From: Rhabdophis nuchalis
Taxonomy: Eukaryota; Chordata; Lepidosauria; Squamata; Natricidae
Direction of reading: 5' to 3'
Assembly (NCBI GenBank): GCA_039707465.1
Contig: CM077643.1
Coordinates: 202,242,605-202,306,604, forward strand
DNA length: 64,000 nucleotides
The position numbers were made by a program, and so were the translations under genes. The notes below the pieces were generated by a model, which was not told the origin of the DNA, ran no database searches, and saw nothing but the letters and a program-made list of their open reading frames with translations. How positions within the stretch are numbered: position 1 is the first letter of the stretch; the number at the start of each line of letters is the position of its first letter. Of this stretch, positions 23,299 to 34,597 are shown piece after piece.

Positions 23299-23775
23299 AG
23301 ATGCAATGTTGTTGTTAGTTGTGAAGTCATGTCCAATCCACTGTGGACAACCCTGTGGACAATGTTTCTCCAAGCCTTCCTGTCCTCTATTCTCTGGAGT
23401 CCATTTAAGCTCACAACTACTGCTTCAGTGACTTCACCCAGCCACCTCATTCTCTGTCGTCTCCTTCTGCTTTTGCCCTCAATCTTTCCTAGCATTAGGC
23501 TCTTCTCCAGTGAGTCCTTCCTTCTCATTAGGTGGCAAAAGTATTTGAGTTTTCATCTTCAGGATCTGGCATTCTAAAGAGCAGTCAGGGTTGATCTCCT
23601 CTAGGAGTGACCGGTTTGATCGCCTTGCAGTGCAAGGGACTCACAAGAATCTTCTCCAGCACCATAGTTCAAAGGCCTCAATTCTTTGGCACTCAGCCTT
23701 TTTTATGGTCCAACTTTCACAGCCATACATTGGGAACTGGGAAAACCGTAGCCTTGACTACCAAACATTTAGTAG
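23299..23775 (-). mobile_element. BovB-type RTE LINE, 3' part
   Basis: The minus-strand frame (about 23300-23528) reads LGKIEGKSRRRRQRMRWLGE, then DRKAWRNIVHRV, the C-terminus typical of BovB/RTE polymerases. Further up, the minus strand carries the antisense of CCAACTTTCACAGCCATACA, also a BovB hallmark. The 3' end lies at a GTTGTTGTTAG run near 23308. The copy is frame-shifted and 5'-truncated. BovB is known for horizontal spread among vertebrates; this fragment alone cannot show a direction. Confidence 0.85.
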
Positions 23776-23779
23776 ATAA

Positions 23780-24275
23780 AATAAGACTACCAAAAAAGGG
23801 CAGTTTAATAGATTCAGAATAGCTTGTCAATATTTTAAATTATTTAATGTTATATATTATTTTAATGTATTATTATGTACAACATGAAGAGCAAAATTTT
23901 TAATTAATTCAGTCCAAAAGACGGTTAAAGAGGAAAATTTAAGAAGCTGCATTCCATACACACATACTATTTTTTCCTGAAAGAGGATGGGGGGAGTCTA
24001 TTGATAGTTTTTGCTTTCTTCAGTGGGTTAAGCCTATCTAACTTTTGTTTATTTCTCTGAAAAATATGCTGCGACTGTCTGATGCTTTACCACAACCTTT
24101 CAACACTGTAGTTTCACCAAAGGGAAAGAGCTCAGAAAAGGAACCCAATGGTCACTTGGGCCCGAGATCGTTTCCCTCAAAAGAAATACCAACCTTGGTT
24201 TTGTTTAGAGACACAATTTTCTTCCTTCCCCCCTCACTCTGGAAGACAATCCCAGTGAGGCATACTTAACAAACC
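23780..24275. other. AT-rich sequence, no gene seen
   Basis: No recognised repeat or coding signature. Confidence 0.5.
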
Positions 24276-24277
24276 AC

Positions 24278-24278
24278 A

Positions 24279-24365
<87 letters not shown>
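24278..24365. repeat. (AAAG)n microsatellite
   Basis: About 88 bp of near-perfect AAAG tetranucleotide repeat, strongly purine on the plus strand. Confidence 0.98.
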
Positions 24366-24369
24366 GTCC

Positions 24370-25068
24370 AAGTCTAGCTACATTATTATGTAGAGGTATT
24401 TGATCAGGTAGGTGTTAAAAAAAGAGGAATATAAATATTGTCCTCTTTGACAGCTGTAAACATTTCATTGGTATGAGGGGAGACACCAAGTCACCTGTAT
24501 AAAATATCTGCTTTAGGTCTCTGGAGGATGCTAAGCGAAATGTAATTAATGGTTTCTAATTAGTGAGATCACTAGTTTTTCATCAATTCCTCAATGCATT
24601 AAAATAGCCTTAAACTGTTATTTTTCTGAACATAGTACTGCCAAGGCAATAAAAAATGGAAATGTGATCATATAAAAGTATAATAAAGTATTTAAAAATG
24701 CAATTAATAATAATACAGCCAATGAATCAAGCATTTCCAGAGCCAATGTCATGCATACTTTAAAAACAACAGCATGACTAATACAACACATGAATCATTT
24801 GAAACAGATAGGATTTCAACTCTTTATAGAAATCTACAAGTGGAAAGGATTTCATGGGGCAAATTTGCTGCTGCTAAGGACTCTACTACCCATCAACATG
24901 ATGGATTTATAGGTATGGTAGGTTTCTAACTAACATTTTTCTTTCAGAAGTTAGAGTCCAGACAAGTTTACACTGACACAGGCAGTCCTTTGAAAACCTG
25001 GATCCAAACTCTTTGGTACTGGTGCTAACACAAATAGAAGGTACATCTAGGCTAGCTTTTCTTTTTCT
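24370..25068. other. AT-rich sequence, no gene seen
   Basis: Forms the left flank of the L1-derived insertion. Nothing was recognised. Confidence 0.5.
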
Positions 25069-25069
25069 C

Positions 25070-25086
25070 AAAGGGCCCACTAGTGG
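25070..25086. repeat. Left target-site duplication of the L1-derived element
   Basis: AAAGGGCCCACTAGTGG, repeated exactly at 27068-27084 after the poly(A). Confidence 0.9.
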
Positions 25087-27067
25087 CTTCCGGTTCCGCC
25101 TTCCAGCGGCGACGGACGAGTCTTGGGGCTTGTCCGCCGCTTTGCTCTTTTTTCTGCCCCCCCACGGGGGCGAGACGCCCCTCCTTGGGGGTCTCCCATA
25201 GGGCTGGCTTGCCTGGGTCGGTTCCTCCCTGTGGCAGCGGGGAAACGACCCTTGTCTTCGGTCTAGGTGAAGAAGGACATGCTGCGGGGGGTCTCCCCTT
25301 CGCCAACGGAGGACGGTAACGTATGGTGAATATGGAGAGAGCTGGACGTTTGGGTCGGAAGGCTCTTCGGGACTTTGGCGGCGAGGTGGAGAGTGAGTGA
25401 TTTTAAATTTATTTTTGCTGTCAGCCTGGACTGAAAGAACTTGGAGGGGGGTGTTTGTTGTCAAACCCCCCCTCGGATTCAAAGCGGGGCTTGGAAATGG
25501 CTCCTCGTTGCGAGGAAGCGGATATCCTAAACCCGGATTGTTCTGAAGCAAGGGAAAGTGATTTGCGGCTTGTCTTTTTAAAATGTATCTAAGTCCGGCT
25601 GGCTGGAAACAATCTTTCTTTTATTACTCTCTCCTGCCGGCTCTCAGTTTGGGCGGTGGAAGATGGCTTCCCGCTGTTCCTGAATGACTATTTCACTTAT
25701 GGAAAGTTACCAACATCCCTTTGTGATACGGACTTCCTCTCTCTATTAATGAAGATCTTCTTGGACTAATTGATTCCTTCCCTGGAGCGCCTTCTTTGCT
25801 ACAACTATTGATTGTGAAACGTGTTTTCTCTTTGGGTCTTGAACTTTTTTTTTTTTGCAATCCTGATTTGAACTTTCTCTTCTCTCCTGAACTGCTTCAT
25901 CAGCCCCACCCAAAAAACGCCATCTTAGTGACACTGACTTTAACAGCTTACCATGGCACAAAAATTAGAACTGGCAGGTTTGGAACAAAGAATGACATCT
26001 ATGGAGAATGTGTTACAAGCTTTGGTGCAAGAAATTAAGGCTTTGAGAGAAGATCGTACCAGCTTAAAACAGGATATTCAGGAAACATGGAAGCAAGTGC
26101 TGGAAAACACACAGAAGACTGAGGAGCTGCAAGGGGGGCTGGCTGGGGCAAAGGGAGAGCTTAAAAATGTTAATAGTGAGATTGGAGAATTAAATGGGCA
26201 TATGTCTAGGATGGATTTTGAAAGGATGTTATATTATTTAAGATTTCAGAACATTTCTGAAGAGCCTGGTGAATGTCTTCCTGAACTCATGAGCACAATT
26301 TTAGCAGATTATTTAAATAAACCCAAAGATGAGATCAGGGGGGACATTGACCTAGTCTACAGAATAAACTGCATATGCCAGGATAAATGAGGTACCCAGA
26401 GAGATACATATTAAATTTGTTAGGAGGTCAACCAGGGAGGGAATTTTGAAGGCGCAGAGATGTTCCGTTAATTTACCAGCAAAAAGTAGTCGCTATCTTG
26501 AAGCAGATCCCTAAAAAGATTAGAGAGATGAGAAGGAAATTTTCCTTCTTATCCAAAAAATTGTATGACCACAGGATTTGGTTCAAGTGGGCGATGCCTG
26601 AAGGAATGTTGGTGTTCTGGGAAGGAGGAAGAATAAGGATTAAAACAATTGCTGAGGCGGAAGCCTTTCTTAAAAAACATTCCTCTGTCCTGGGGGAAGA
26701 TCCGGGGGGGGCAGGAGGGGTCACGGCCCCGCCCGCTGGGGGCCTGGAGGGAGAGACAGAAGACACAATTGCCAAGAGACTTAGATCAAAAAAATAACTT
26801 TGCTTTGACTTTTGATTAATATTGTATAACATCTGTATCTGGATTTTTGCAAATGGATGACAGCATAGAATTGAGAATTTAGAAGTATGTACTTGTTTTC
26901 ACCTCGTAGTATTTATGAAAAATGTTTTTCTTTAACGATTTATTATGAAGCCCTGGAAGGGCCAATGACTCCGACGCGAAAGTTCTCAAAATTTCTTTTG
27001 TATCCCTTACCCTACCCGATTGAAAAATTGTAAAAACCAATAAAACTTTTTCAATACAAAAAAAAAA
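25087..27067 (+). mobile_element. L1-derived element lacking ORF2 (half-L1 layout)
   Basis: The element is bounded by an exact 17-bp duplication at 25070-25086 and 27068-27084. It has a GC- and CpG-rich 5' UTR (25087-25952), an ORF1 (25953-26797), a 270-bp 3' UTR with AATAAA at 27039-27044, and a poly(A) of about 13 that merges with the AAA of the duplication. Nothing resembling the L1 endonuclease or reverse transcriptase lies between ORF1 and the 3' UTR. The layout matches mammalian HAL1 elements, which are L1 relatives with ORF1 only. It must have been mobilised by an ORF2 protein in trans, or lost ORF2 by deletion after insertion. Confidence 0.82.
25953..26797 (+). pseudogene. L1 ORF1-like RNA-binding protein, frame-shifted
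   Basis: The ATG at 25953 opens a 145-residue frame. A coiled coil with heptads (LEQRMTSMENVLQALVQEI onward) is followed by the RRM start (LRFQNISE, DLVYRIN). The frame ends at a TGA at 26388-26390. The RRM continues one frame over (PREIHIKFVRRSTREGILKA), and after a second shift near 26485 the C-terminal domain follows (LKQIPKKIREMRRKFSFLSK and WAMPEGMLVFWEGG), ending at TAA near 26797. L1 ORF1 proteins form trimers that coat L1 RNA. All three domains are present in order, so the protein was full-length before two shifts broke it. Confidence 0.85.
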
Positions 27068-27084
27068 AAAGGGCCCACTAGTGG

Positions 27085-27530
27085 GGATTCGCCACTCAAG
27101 ATCTGAAGGCAGTAGTAGCTTCTATTGATTTAGGGCCCCAAATATCAAGACCAGCACTTTGACTTTCATCAGTAAATAATTGAACTAGCATAGATTCAGC
27201 ACCTTGCATTTTGACCGTCTAAGCTGTGGCAGCACTGCACTGCAGTTGATTCATAGAGCATCTTCAAAGACAGCCCTAAATAAATATTTTACAGTAATCT
27301 AGCCTGCCTTTAACCAGCCCCTAATCTCCCAAAATAACATGGCTTCCCAAATGCCCTGTGGATATGCCCTGTGGATATGAAGACCATTGGAAGAATGTCC
27401 TGTGGATGAATGAGACCAAAATAGACATTTTTGGCTTGAATGAAAAGCATTTTGTTGGAACTACAACAGCTCTATGATTTGTTCAAGGGTGTGGGAAAGA
27501 ACCACATTAATGACTTAAGTACCTGCTCAT
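27085..27530. other. No gene seen
   Basis: The right flank of the L1-derived insertion; nothing recognised. Confidence 0.5.
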
Positions 27531-27532
27531 CT

Positions 27533-27612
<80 letters not shown>

Positions 27613-27706
27613 GCTAGCTAGCTAGCTAGCTAGCTAGCTAGCTAGCTAGCATGTATGTATGTATGTATGTATGTATGTATGTATGTATGTATGTATGTAT
27701 GTATGT
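27533..27706. repeat. Three-phase tetranucleotide microsatellite
   Basis: A (TCTA)n block to about 27611 passes into (GCTA)n to 27650 and then (TGTA)n to 27706, with sharp phase-keeping transitions. It precedes a Helitron-like segment. Confidence 0.95.
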
Positions 27707-28212
27707 TCCAGCATCTCTGGAATGCCTCAAGCAATTTCAACCAAACTTGGTACACAAATGACATAGCCTCTGGAAACAAATACTGGTGTGTGTGTGTGTG
27801 TGTGTGCGTGTGTGTGTGTGCATAACTCTGGAAGACCTGGCCCATGAAGGGGAGAGAGTGTGGCATCCTAGAGCAGCAACTGCTTGTGATGACATGGGAG
27901 GGAGAAGGAAGAGCCTGGGACATTAAGGAGAGCATGTTTGGCATCCTAGAGTGACAATTGTTTGTGATGTCAGTTCCTTTACAGCTTCCTCTGGAAAGCC
28001 TGCCATGACATTCACCCTCCAGTAGACCAATGGGGAAGCATCTGATGGATTTGAGACAAAGTACCAGGATTCTAGACAGGGCGAGAAAGAGGAGGGGGGG
28101 GGAGGTCAGGAATGATGGGCATGGGAGTAGGGGGAAGAAAGGCCCCTTTCAATAGCTCAGACAAACACTTCAACATCTATAAATACCTGGGCAACACCGG
28201 GTTATCAGCTAG
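27707..28212 (+). mobile_element. Helitron-like non-autonomous element (3' end clear)
   Basis: The 3' end shows a GC hairpin ACCTGG-GCAAC-ACCGGGT-like at about 28185-28202, then a short spacer, CTAG at 28209-28212 and a T. This is the Helitron terminus pattern (hairpin, CTRR, insertion before T). The body includes CAATTTCAACCAAACTTGG and a (TG)n at about 27786-27820. The 5' end, which should start with TC after an A, is not resolved and may lie in the preceding microsatellite. No Rep/helicase coding is present. Confidence 0.6.
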
Positions 28213-28214
28213 TT

Positions 28215-29880
28215 CTAAATAAAAACTAGAGGTTCAGGAGTATGAGTGGCAGGAGCAGAATTCTTCCAGAACAATTAAAACCCCACCTGGTTCATCAATT
28301 CTTATGCTGGACTATCAAAACAAGTCCTTCCATACAGTCAGGGTTATGGGTATCTGAAAATCAGATCTGATCAAATAATATTTTTGTGACAATTGAGTTA
28401 TTAGTGATTCCTCCACTTAGAGATTCTATCTTCTGAGCCATTAGTGATCATCAGAGTAAGCAAATCGTCACATAGAAGCTCATCATTGTTATAGAAGCCA
28501 TGAAATCTTGAACTAACCCAGGCAAAATAGCCTGAATATAAATATGAAAGGGTCCCAGAACCAAGCCCACTTGGAGTCTTCGATGTCAAACGTGAAAGTC
28601 TCTCTGTCAGCTTGTTTAAGGAAATGGGCTTCAGGATTCCAGCAGAATCAGGGTGTCAGCATTCCAAATATCATCCAGAATTAAAGCAGAGTTCAAGGCA
28701 TAGCTTTCATCAAAGTTCCAATTTAATGAGAGACATGTTGGTACAATCTGCGGAAACCCAAATCTGAAAGCTTGGGTTTGCACCCAGTTGAAAGTTCAAA
28801 ACTTTGCCCCCACCCCACAAGTCCATCACATGGTCCAATCTTCCACTGCCACACTGGCAATGCCACCCATCCACTTCCGGTCAGGTGCAGAGGTGCAAAA
28901 GATGACCTTGGGCTTCTAGAAAGGAATGTTTTATTTTGACAACAACATTCTACTCCTTACTATTCCCCCCTCCCAATACCCCACCAATGAAACAGCAGAG
29001 TAAAATAAGAGAGAGTGTGGCAGGCCAAAGATCCTAAAAGGAGCATGATGGCAGGCCTGACATGGGGTTTTATTCCCTGTTCCATGATCAGATTCTTAGA
29101 CATAGCAAACAAGTGAACAAAGTAGCTGGCAAGGGATTTATAAACCTAAATGGTACCCTCCCTGCCTTTTAAGCTATGCTTAGTATGCACTTGATAAAAG
29201 ATTCTTGTCAGCCAGCAACAGCTGTATTTGGAACAACACCCAAGTCCTGCATTTATTCCTCTTTCTCATTCCTGAATGTATTGATACTTCGATAGTCTTC
29301 TCAGCTTTCCATCACAAGATCCCATCCAATGGGTCTTAAAACACATATTAGGCAAAAAGGGTATGTGTTTGAAAGCCTAGATGTATAATGGGAGTATCAA
29401 TCGGGACGTGGTTGGGGTGATGGGGGTGGACAAAGAATGCCAAAAGCTTTGTACCATTGTTAAACATATGACACAAATGGTGTCATTGTACCACTGTACA
29501 ATGGTATCTAATTTGTGACTGGGATTACATTATTCCTGTCATTTGCAATATGAAGTCATAACAGAGGAACATCATAGTAACTTGTACAAGATACCCATAA
29601 AGGGGATTGCATCCATTAACTTTTGCTCTCCTGCTATCCAAATTAAAGATATGGTAGCAAAGCAAAGGAACAATCCGTTAAGCTTTGTTGTTGAAAGGTA
29701 AAAGGCATCATTTCAATCCCTCCAGAGAACCAAGCTGATAAAGAGCAAACAAATGTTCCTCAGCGCATAGATATGGAGGCTTTCCTCCACGCCACTGTCC
29801 ACTGTCATGACTATTGTTCAGACCAGTCATGCTGTCATGACTGCATGTAGCCTGATCCATGCAGTCTGGTCAGACATCAG
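28215..29880. other. No gene recognised
   Basis: About 1.7 kb without a clear family. A GGCAGGCC-containing segment near 29020-29060 looks repetitive, but I cannot name it. Confidence 0.45.
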
Positions 29881-30099
29881 ACCTGTCAGATCATGTGAAC
29901 TATTAGTGCTGCTTTATACAGTAAAGCCTTAGTAAGGCCACACCTGAAATATTGCATCCAGTTTTGGTCACCACAATATAAAAGAAATATTGAGACTTTA
30001 GAAAAAGTGCAGGGAAGAGCAACTAATCTGATTAAGGGCCTGGAGATTAAAATATATTTTAAAAAATGGTTGCAAGATGTAGATATGTATAGTCTAGAA

Positions 30100-30234
30100 C
30101 AGGGATGTCCAAACTTGGGAACTTTAAGACTTGTGGACTTCAACTCCCAGAATTCCCCAGCCAGCATAGCTGGCTGGGGAATTCTGGGAGTTGAAGTCCA
30201 CAAGTCTTAAAGTTCCCAAGTTTGGACATCCCTG
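30100..30234. mobile_element. Perfect palindromic hAT-type MITE
   Basis: The 135-bp element consists of two 66-bp arms, identical when one is reverse-complemented by hand, around a 3-base loop (ATA, 30166-30168). It starts CAGGGATGTCC and ends GGACATCCCTG. Perfect 8-bp duplications GTCTAGAA lie at 30092-30099 and 30235-30242. No divergence between arms is visible, unlike the relatives at 4002, 43122 and 63494. Confidence 0.92.
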
Positions 30235-30513
30235 GTCTAGAAAAAAGAAAAGCTAGGGGTGACATGATAGCAGGGTTTCAATATTTGAGAAGTTGCCTGA
30301 AAGAGGAGGGGGATCAACTTATTTTCCAAAGCACCTGAAAACAAGACAAGAAGCAATGGATGGAAACTAATTAAGGCGAGAATTAAGAAGAAACTTCCTA
30401 ACAGTGAGAACAATTAACCAATGGAACAGCTTGTCTTCAGAAGTTGAAGTGATGGGTGCTTCATCACTGGAGGCTTTTAAGAAGAGACTTCAATTTTCTG
30501 AAATGGTATAGGG

Positions 30514-30797
30514 CAGGGATGACAAACTCAAGCCCCGTGGAGCGGATCTGGCCTGCAGGGTGCTTAAATATGGCCTGCACAGCTGGCCTGGAAATAGCAA
30601 AGGACCAGCCTGTGGTGCCTCTGGCAGCCAAAATGGGACACGGGGGAGCACACATGGCCCCCACACCCCATTTTGACCACAAGGTTGCTTCAGGAAGTGT
30701 CTGTCCTGTCTTTCCCCCCTCCCGCTCCCCAGCTGGCCTGTGGAGGAGAACTACAATGCTGATCTATCCCTTGAAGAAATCCAGTTTGACATCACTG
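30514..30797. mobile_element. hAT-type MITE (TGTCAAACTC family)
   Basis: It starts CAGGGATGACAAACTC and ends CAGTTTGACATCACTG. Perfect duplications GTATAGGG lie at 30506-30513 and 30798-30805. It contains the family segment AGCAAAGGACCAGCC. It has no coding capacity. Confidence 0.9.
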
Positions 30798-30836
30798 GTA
30801 TAGGGGCTCCAGTTTGAGCAGTGGGTTATACTAGAA

Positions 30837-31025
30837 CAGAGGTCCTCAGCCGCCCGGTCCATGGATCAGTAACAGGCCGCAGCATGCCAGAAACCGGGCT
30901 GTGCAAACAAGAAAAGCCCCATCCATGGGATGCAGGCAGCATGCAAAATTACATACACCTTCCGGTGTATGGAAAAACTTCTCTCCACAGAACCATCCCT
31001 GGTGCCCAAAAGATGGGGACCGCTA
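30837..31025. mobile_element. hAT-type MITE (GGTCCCC-ended family)
   Basis: It starts CAGAGGTCCTCAGCC and ends GATGGGGACCGCTA. The flanks TACTAGAA (30829-30836) and GACTAGAA (31026-31033) match at 7 of 8, and GACTAGAA is the CR1 sequence expected here. A short family distinct from the two neighbouring MITEs. Confidence 0.8.
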
Positions 31026-31079
31026 GACTAGAAGATCCCCAAGGCCCCTTCCAGCTTTATTCTATATACATGATTCAAA

Positions 31080-32780
31080 AGGTGTCAAAGTCATGACAAC
31101 ATATAGCTATTGTGTTGCTGATGAAAAATGAAGGTTACAATTCTGTCTTCATTTACCTAAGAATATGTCATATTAAAATCAATAGTACTTACTTCTGGGG
31201 AATTATAGAGTTATCCAATTGGCTAAAAATAGAATAGAATTTTTTTCTAACAAGGGGCCCTTAATCTATTAATTAAATTCAAATTAGAGCAACATATTAC
31301 ATAAAGTTAAAAACTCCAAAGACAGAAAATGGATGATAAAAAGTATGGTTGAATTCCTCCTATAAGTAACAGTAACCACCATTCCACTTAATGTATTTTT
31401 TCTTTTTTTTTAAAAAGGTGCTTGACAAAGTATGAAAAAGTTACACTAGAAAATAGAGAAAATAAAATAAATTCCCCTAATGTACTACAAATACCAACCA
31501 CCACACACTACCTACAAACCATATGTTTTTCCCATCTGTTCTGTTATCTTCAACTAAATTTATAGTATTTGAGCTATCAGATGAATTGCAGAGACTGAGA
31601 TGGGTAAGAATATAAAACGTAGGTGTTGTGACACTTCAATATTTCCCTTCCCCCCACCGCTTTCTGCCAAATAAATTTTCATCCTTGCTTAATTAATCCA
31701 GAATGATTTTGCTGTTCCTAGGAAGGTGAGAACCTTACAGAAAAGTATGCAGCCTTACATCTTTACTCCATTCACGGTTTTGAATGCTTTTCTCTTCTAT
31801 TCTGCATCGAAAAAGCTAAATGCTTTAACAATAAATCATGTAACTTCTCACATATGATCACCACCTATAACTGCATGTCATGACAGATATGATTTACATA
31901 AATTCAGAGCCAATTGTAAATGACAGCCAGTCATTTAAGGTAAGACTTAAGGTTAAGGGGTAGGCTAAGGGGTCAAGGTTTAAAGTTAAGACAGTAGGTT
32001 AAGGGGTTGGAGTGGTGAGAGTAAGAGAGAAAACATCTAGTGTTTTCCTGGTCACAAAAAGATGACCCTCTCAGGGCCCTCTCAGTGCAAGCAGAGTTGT
32101 TGTCCTAGGGAAAATATTTATTTATCTAGACTTATAAGTGGCTGCAACTGCCAACTGACTCTAAGGGAGAGAAGCTAATAAACTAACAAACCAATCGTAG
32201 AATGATTGGGTGTGCATCTCAGACACCCAAATGACACTAATGGCCCAAATGGCAGCATCTAAAGGGGTTGGGAGATCGGACTGTAGGGCCAACTCACTCA
32301 ATCTTATCTGCTCAGACTGGCAGCAGCTTTCTAGAGTTTGGGACAGAGGAGACTCTTTCTACCAGATTCTCCTTCCACCAATTGCTTCTTCTTCATATAG
32401 GATAAGTGCCAATCCGTTGAATGCTGGGCCCTTCTTTAGGAGTGAAATACAAGATGCCACTAACCACTAAAATCTTCCAGAAAAGGTATGAATTCTTTTT
32501 TCAAGAAATGATCATTTCAGAAGAGCAATATCAAGCTCCAATCTCTGTCAGATTCTTCCATCTTCCTAGGAAGGAAGGACATTTTGAAGAACAGTCAGAA
32601 TCTCTTTATATTTGTATATAGTGATAGTTCAGGTTAGTTTCATTAGAAAAGAGGAACCACCCAATGGATGGATGGAATTCAACGAAATAAGAACAGCATA
32701 GATTTACTCTTCTCACTCTCTCCTCCTCACTCACTCTCACTCTGGATGTATCTTCAACATGGTCAGATTGCCAACCCTAT
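31080..32780. other. Mostly unrecognised sequence
   Basis: AT-rich. A LINE/SINE-like tail in minus orientation (TTTATTTATCTAGACTTATA) lies near 32118, followed by a segment around CTCAGACTGGCAGCAGCTTT (about 32311) that looks repetitive but is unclassified. An AAGGTTAAGGGG-type short repeat lies near 31950-32010. No gene was supported. Confidence 0.45.
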
Positions 32781-32784
32781 CCAA

Positions 32785-33020
32785 TAAAGACAGTTTGGTC
32801 TAGTGTTTAAGGCACCCAGCTAGAAAGTACGCAATAAGTTCTAGTCCCACTTTAGGCATGAAACCTGACTGGCTGACTTTGGGCTAGTTTCTCTCACTCA
32901 GCCCAATTCACCTCACAAGATTGTTGTTGGTTTTGGGAAAATAAGAGAAAAAAGTATTAGGCACATTTGCCATTTTGAGATATTTATGGAAAAAATAAAG
33001 GCAAGATAAAAAAATAAATA
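32785..33020 (+). mobile_element. tRNA-derived SINE
   Basis: It opens with an A-box-like GGTCTAGTGTTTAAGGCACC and a B-box-like AGTTCTAGTCCC, then the SINE body (GGCTGACTTTGGGC, TCTCACTCAGCCCA). It ends in AAATAAAGGCAAGATAAAAA and A-rich sequence. The layout fits squamate tRNA SINEs that borrow a LINE tail. Confidence 0.8.
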
Positions 33021-33024
33021 AAAT

Positions 33025-34220
33025 ATCAGAATACAATGGAAAGCAAATTCCCATTGCTGTCACTGCCACATTTGGATTCCAAGTATTCTGCCAACTCCCA
33101 TGACTTTAATCATGAGTCTTGCAACAATTGATATTTTTAAAGTTCATGTTCCCAGAATCAAGATTGTTTGGCAGCAACACAGCCACATATTTAATAAACA
33201 AACTATTTGAACGGAATTGCTAAATAGAGGATGGCTGTCTGCTGATTTTGTGATGTCTGAATGGACTTGCCCTTTGATGAACAGGTTAGCTATTCAATTA
33301 ATTTGTTCTGAAAACAAGGATGTGGAACAACTTCCCAGTTCATCCGTTGGTATTTCTCACTGATCAAGCAATTTCAGAAACCACACAGCCAACCCACTGC
33401 TCTAAGTTTAGCTGAGAGAGTGGGGTGTGTGGGAAGTGCTTAACAATCCTTTAAAAATATGATTTTAAGTCTTGACAAATTGTGATGTTAAACCTGAGCC
33501 CAATAATCTCATGCTAAAAAACATAGGACATTATGGGATTGATTTATCCCACCAAGATTTTGAAGAGCCCAAGTCATTTTAGATGACCAAGGTTGATGAG
33601 AGTGGACCACTGGTGTAATATATTACTCCCCTTGGAAAAGGAGATATTCCATTACTGCTGGGAATTATGGCAGCTGAGGTGGACACCATGTTGCAGAAAA
33701 ATGACTTCCCCAGACTTTTTGTGACCCAGATCCTTCGCTTCTAAAATCCTAAATTCTCTTCTCTTAACTCACCAATTAACTATTACATATTTGAATACCA
33801 TATTGCCTTTCTATTCAATTAATCACACTGATTAACTGACTACATCTTGCAGTTCCACATTCATTAATGAATACACAATTAATTCTTTAATCACAGACTT
33901 AAAATGTGAAATTCTACTGAAATAGGCCTCACCACCCTCTGTGAAACAGTTCTCAGTACCAGTGATGATATTGACAAACTAGCTACATACACATGTCGCT
34001 CCAAGCCATATGTTAAATTTGTTTTATTTCTTCACTGCAGTACTAAATTGTGGCACATTAACTGTCTGGCAAAAAGAGGGGGGTGGGATTCTTGTAGAAG
34101 AAAATTCCCTGAAAACTGCCCAGTCAGATGAAACCTTTTCCAAATAAATGCATTCAGTTTTGTTGATCACAGGTACCCACAGAGGATAACAGGGAACTAT
34201 GACAAAGTTTCTTTTGCATG
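33025..34220. other. AT-rich sequence, no gene seen
   Basis: No recognised repeat or coding signature. Confidence 0.5.
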
Positions 34221-34228
34221 TTGCAATG

Positions 34229-34597
34229 CAGTGGTGGGATTCAGCCAGTTCGCACCTATTTGGGAGAACAGGTTGCTAACTTTCTAAGCAGTTTGGAGAA
34301 CTGGTTGTTGGACAAAATCTTATTTTCCCCCCACTTTACAGGTCTAATCCTGTAAGGAAGGCAGAAAAGAAACATTCTGGTGTTGTTTCTAGCCTAATCT
34401 TTATTGCCCTGATTACAGAAACTGCCTCTCCGGTTAACCCTTATTACATTGTCATAGCTAAGGCAAAGCACTCATCAACGTGAATGACGTTGAGTTGGCC
34501 ACACACACATACACACGGTCACATGACCACCGAGCCATGCCTACCCAGCTGGTCATTTGGGCAGAGAACTTGTTAAATTATTTGAATCCCACCACTG
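34229..34597. mobile_element. hAT-type MITE (GGTGGGATTCA family)
   Basis: The ends are CAGTGGTGGGATTCAG and TTTGAATCCCACCACTG. Perfect duplications TTGCAATG lie at 34221-34228 and 34598-34605. At 369 bp it is longer than most relatives, with an unassigned interior and no transposase. Confidence 0.9.

Larger units (their letters stand above)
29886..31075 (+). mobile_element. CR1 LINE 3' part interrupted by three MITEs
   Basis: CR1 sequence runs in four pieces. The first (29886-30099) holds ALVRPHLKYCIQFWSPQY-like and EKVQGRATNLIKGLE blocks. It resumes at 30235-30513, then 30798-30836, then 31026 to about 31075, ending ACTAGAAGATCCCC. Each gap is a separate element with an 8-bp duplication of CR1 sequence. 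The coding frame is broken throughout. Confidence 0.85.

Noticed and set aside
24907..25551. 214-residue minus-strand frame
   Set aside because: Antisense to the GC-rich 5' UTR of the L1-derived element; no recognisable domain.
27533..27706. CRISPR-like or replication-origin repeats
   Set aside because: Simple tetranucleotide microsatellite without unique spacers.
31940..32010. Telomere-like TTAAGGGG repeats
   Set aside because: Irregular GGTTAAGGGGT-type pieces; no TTAGGG array.
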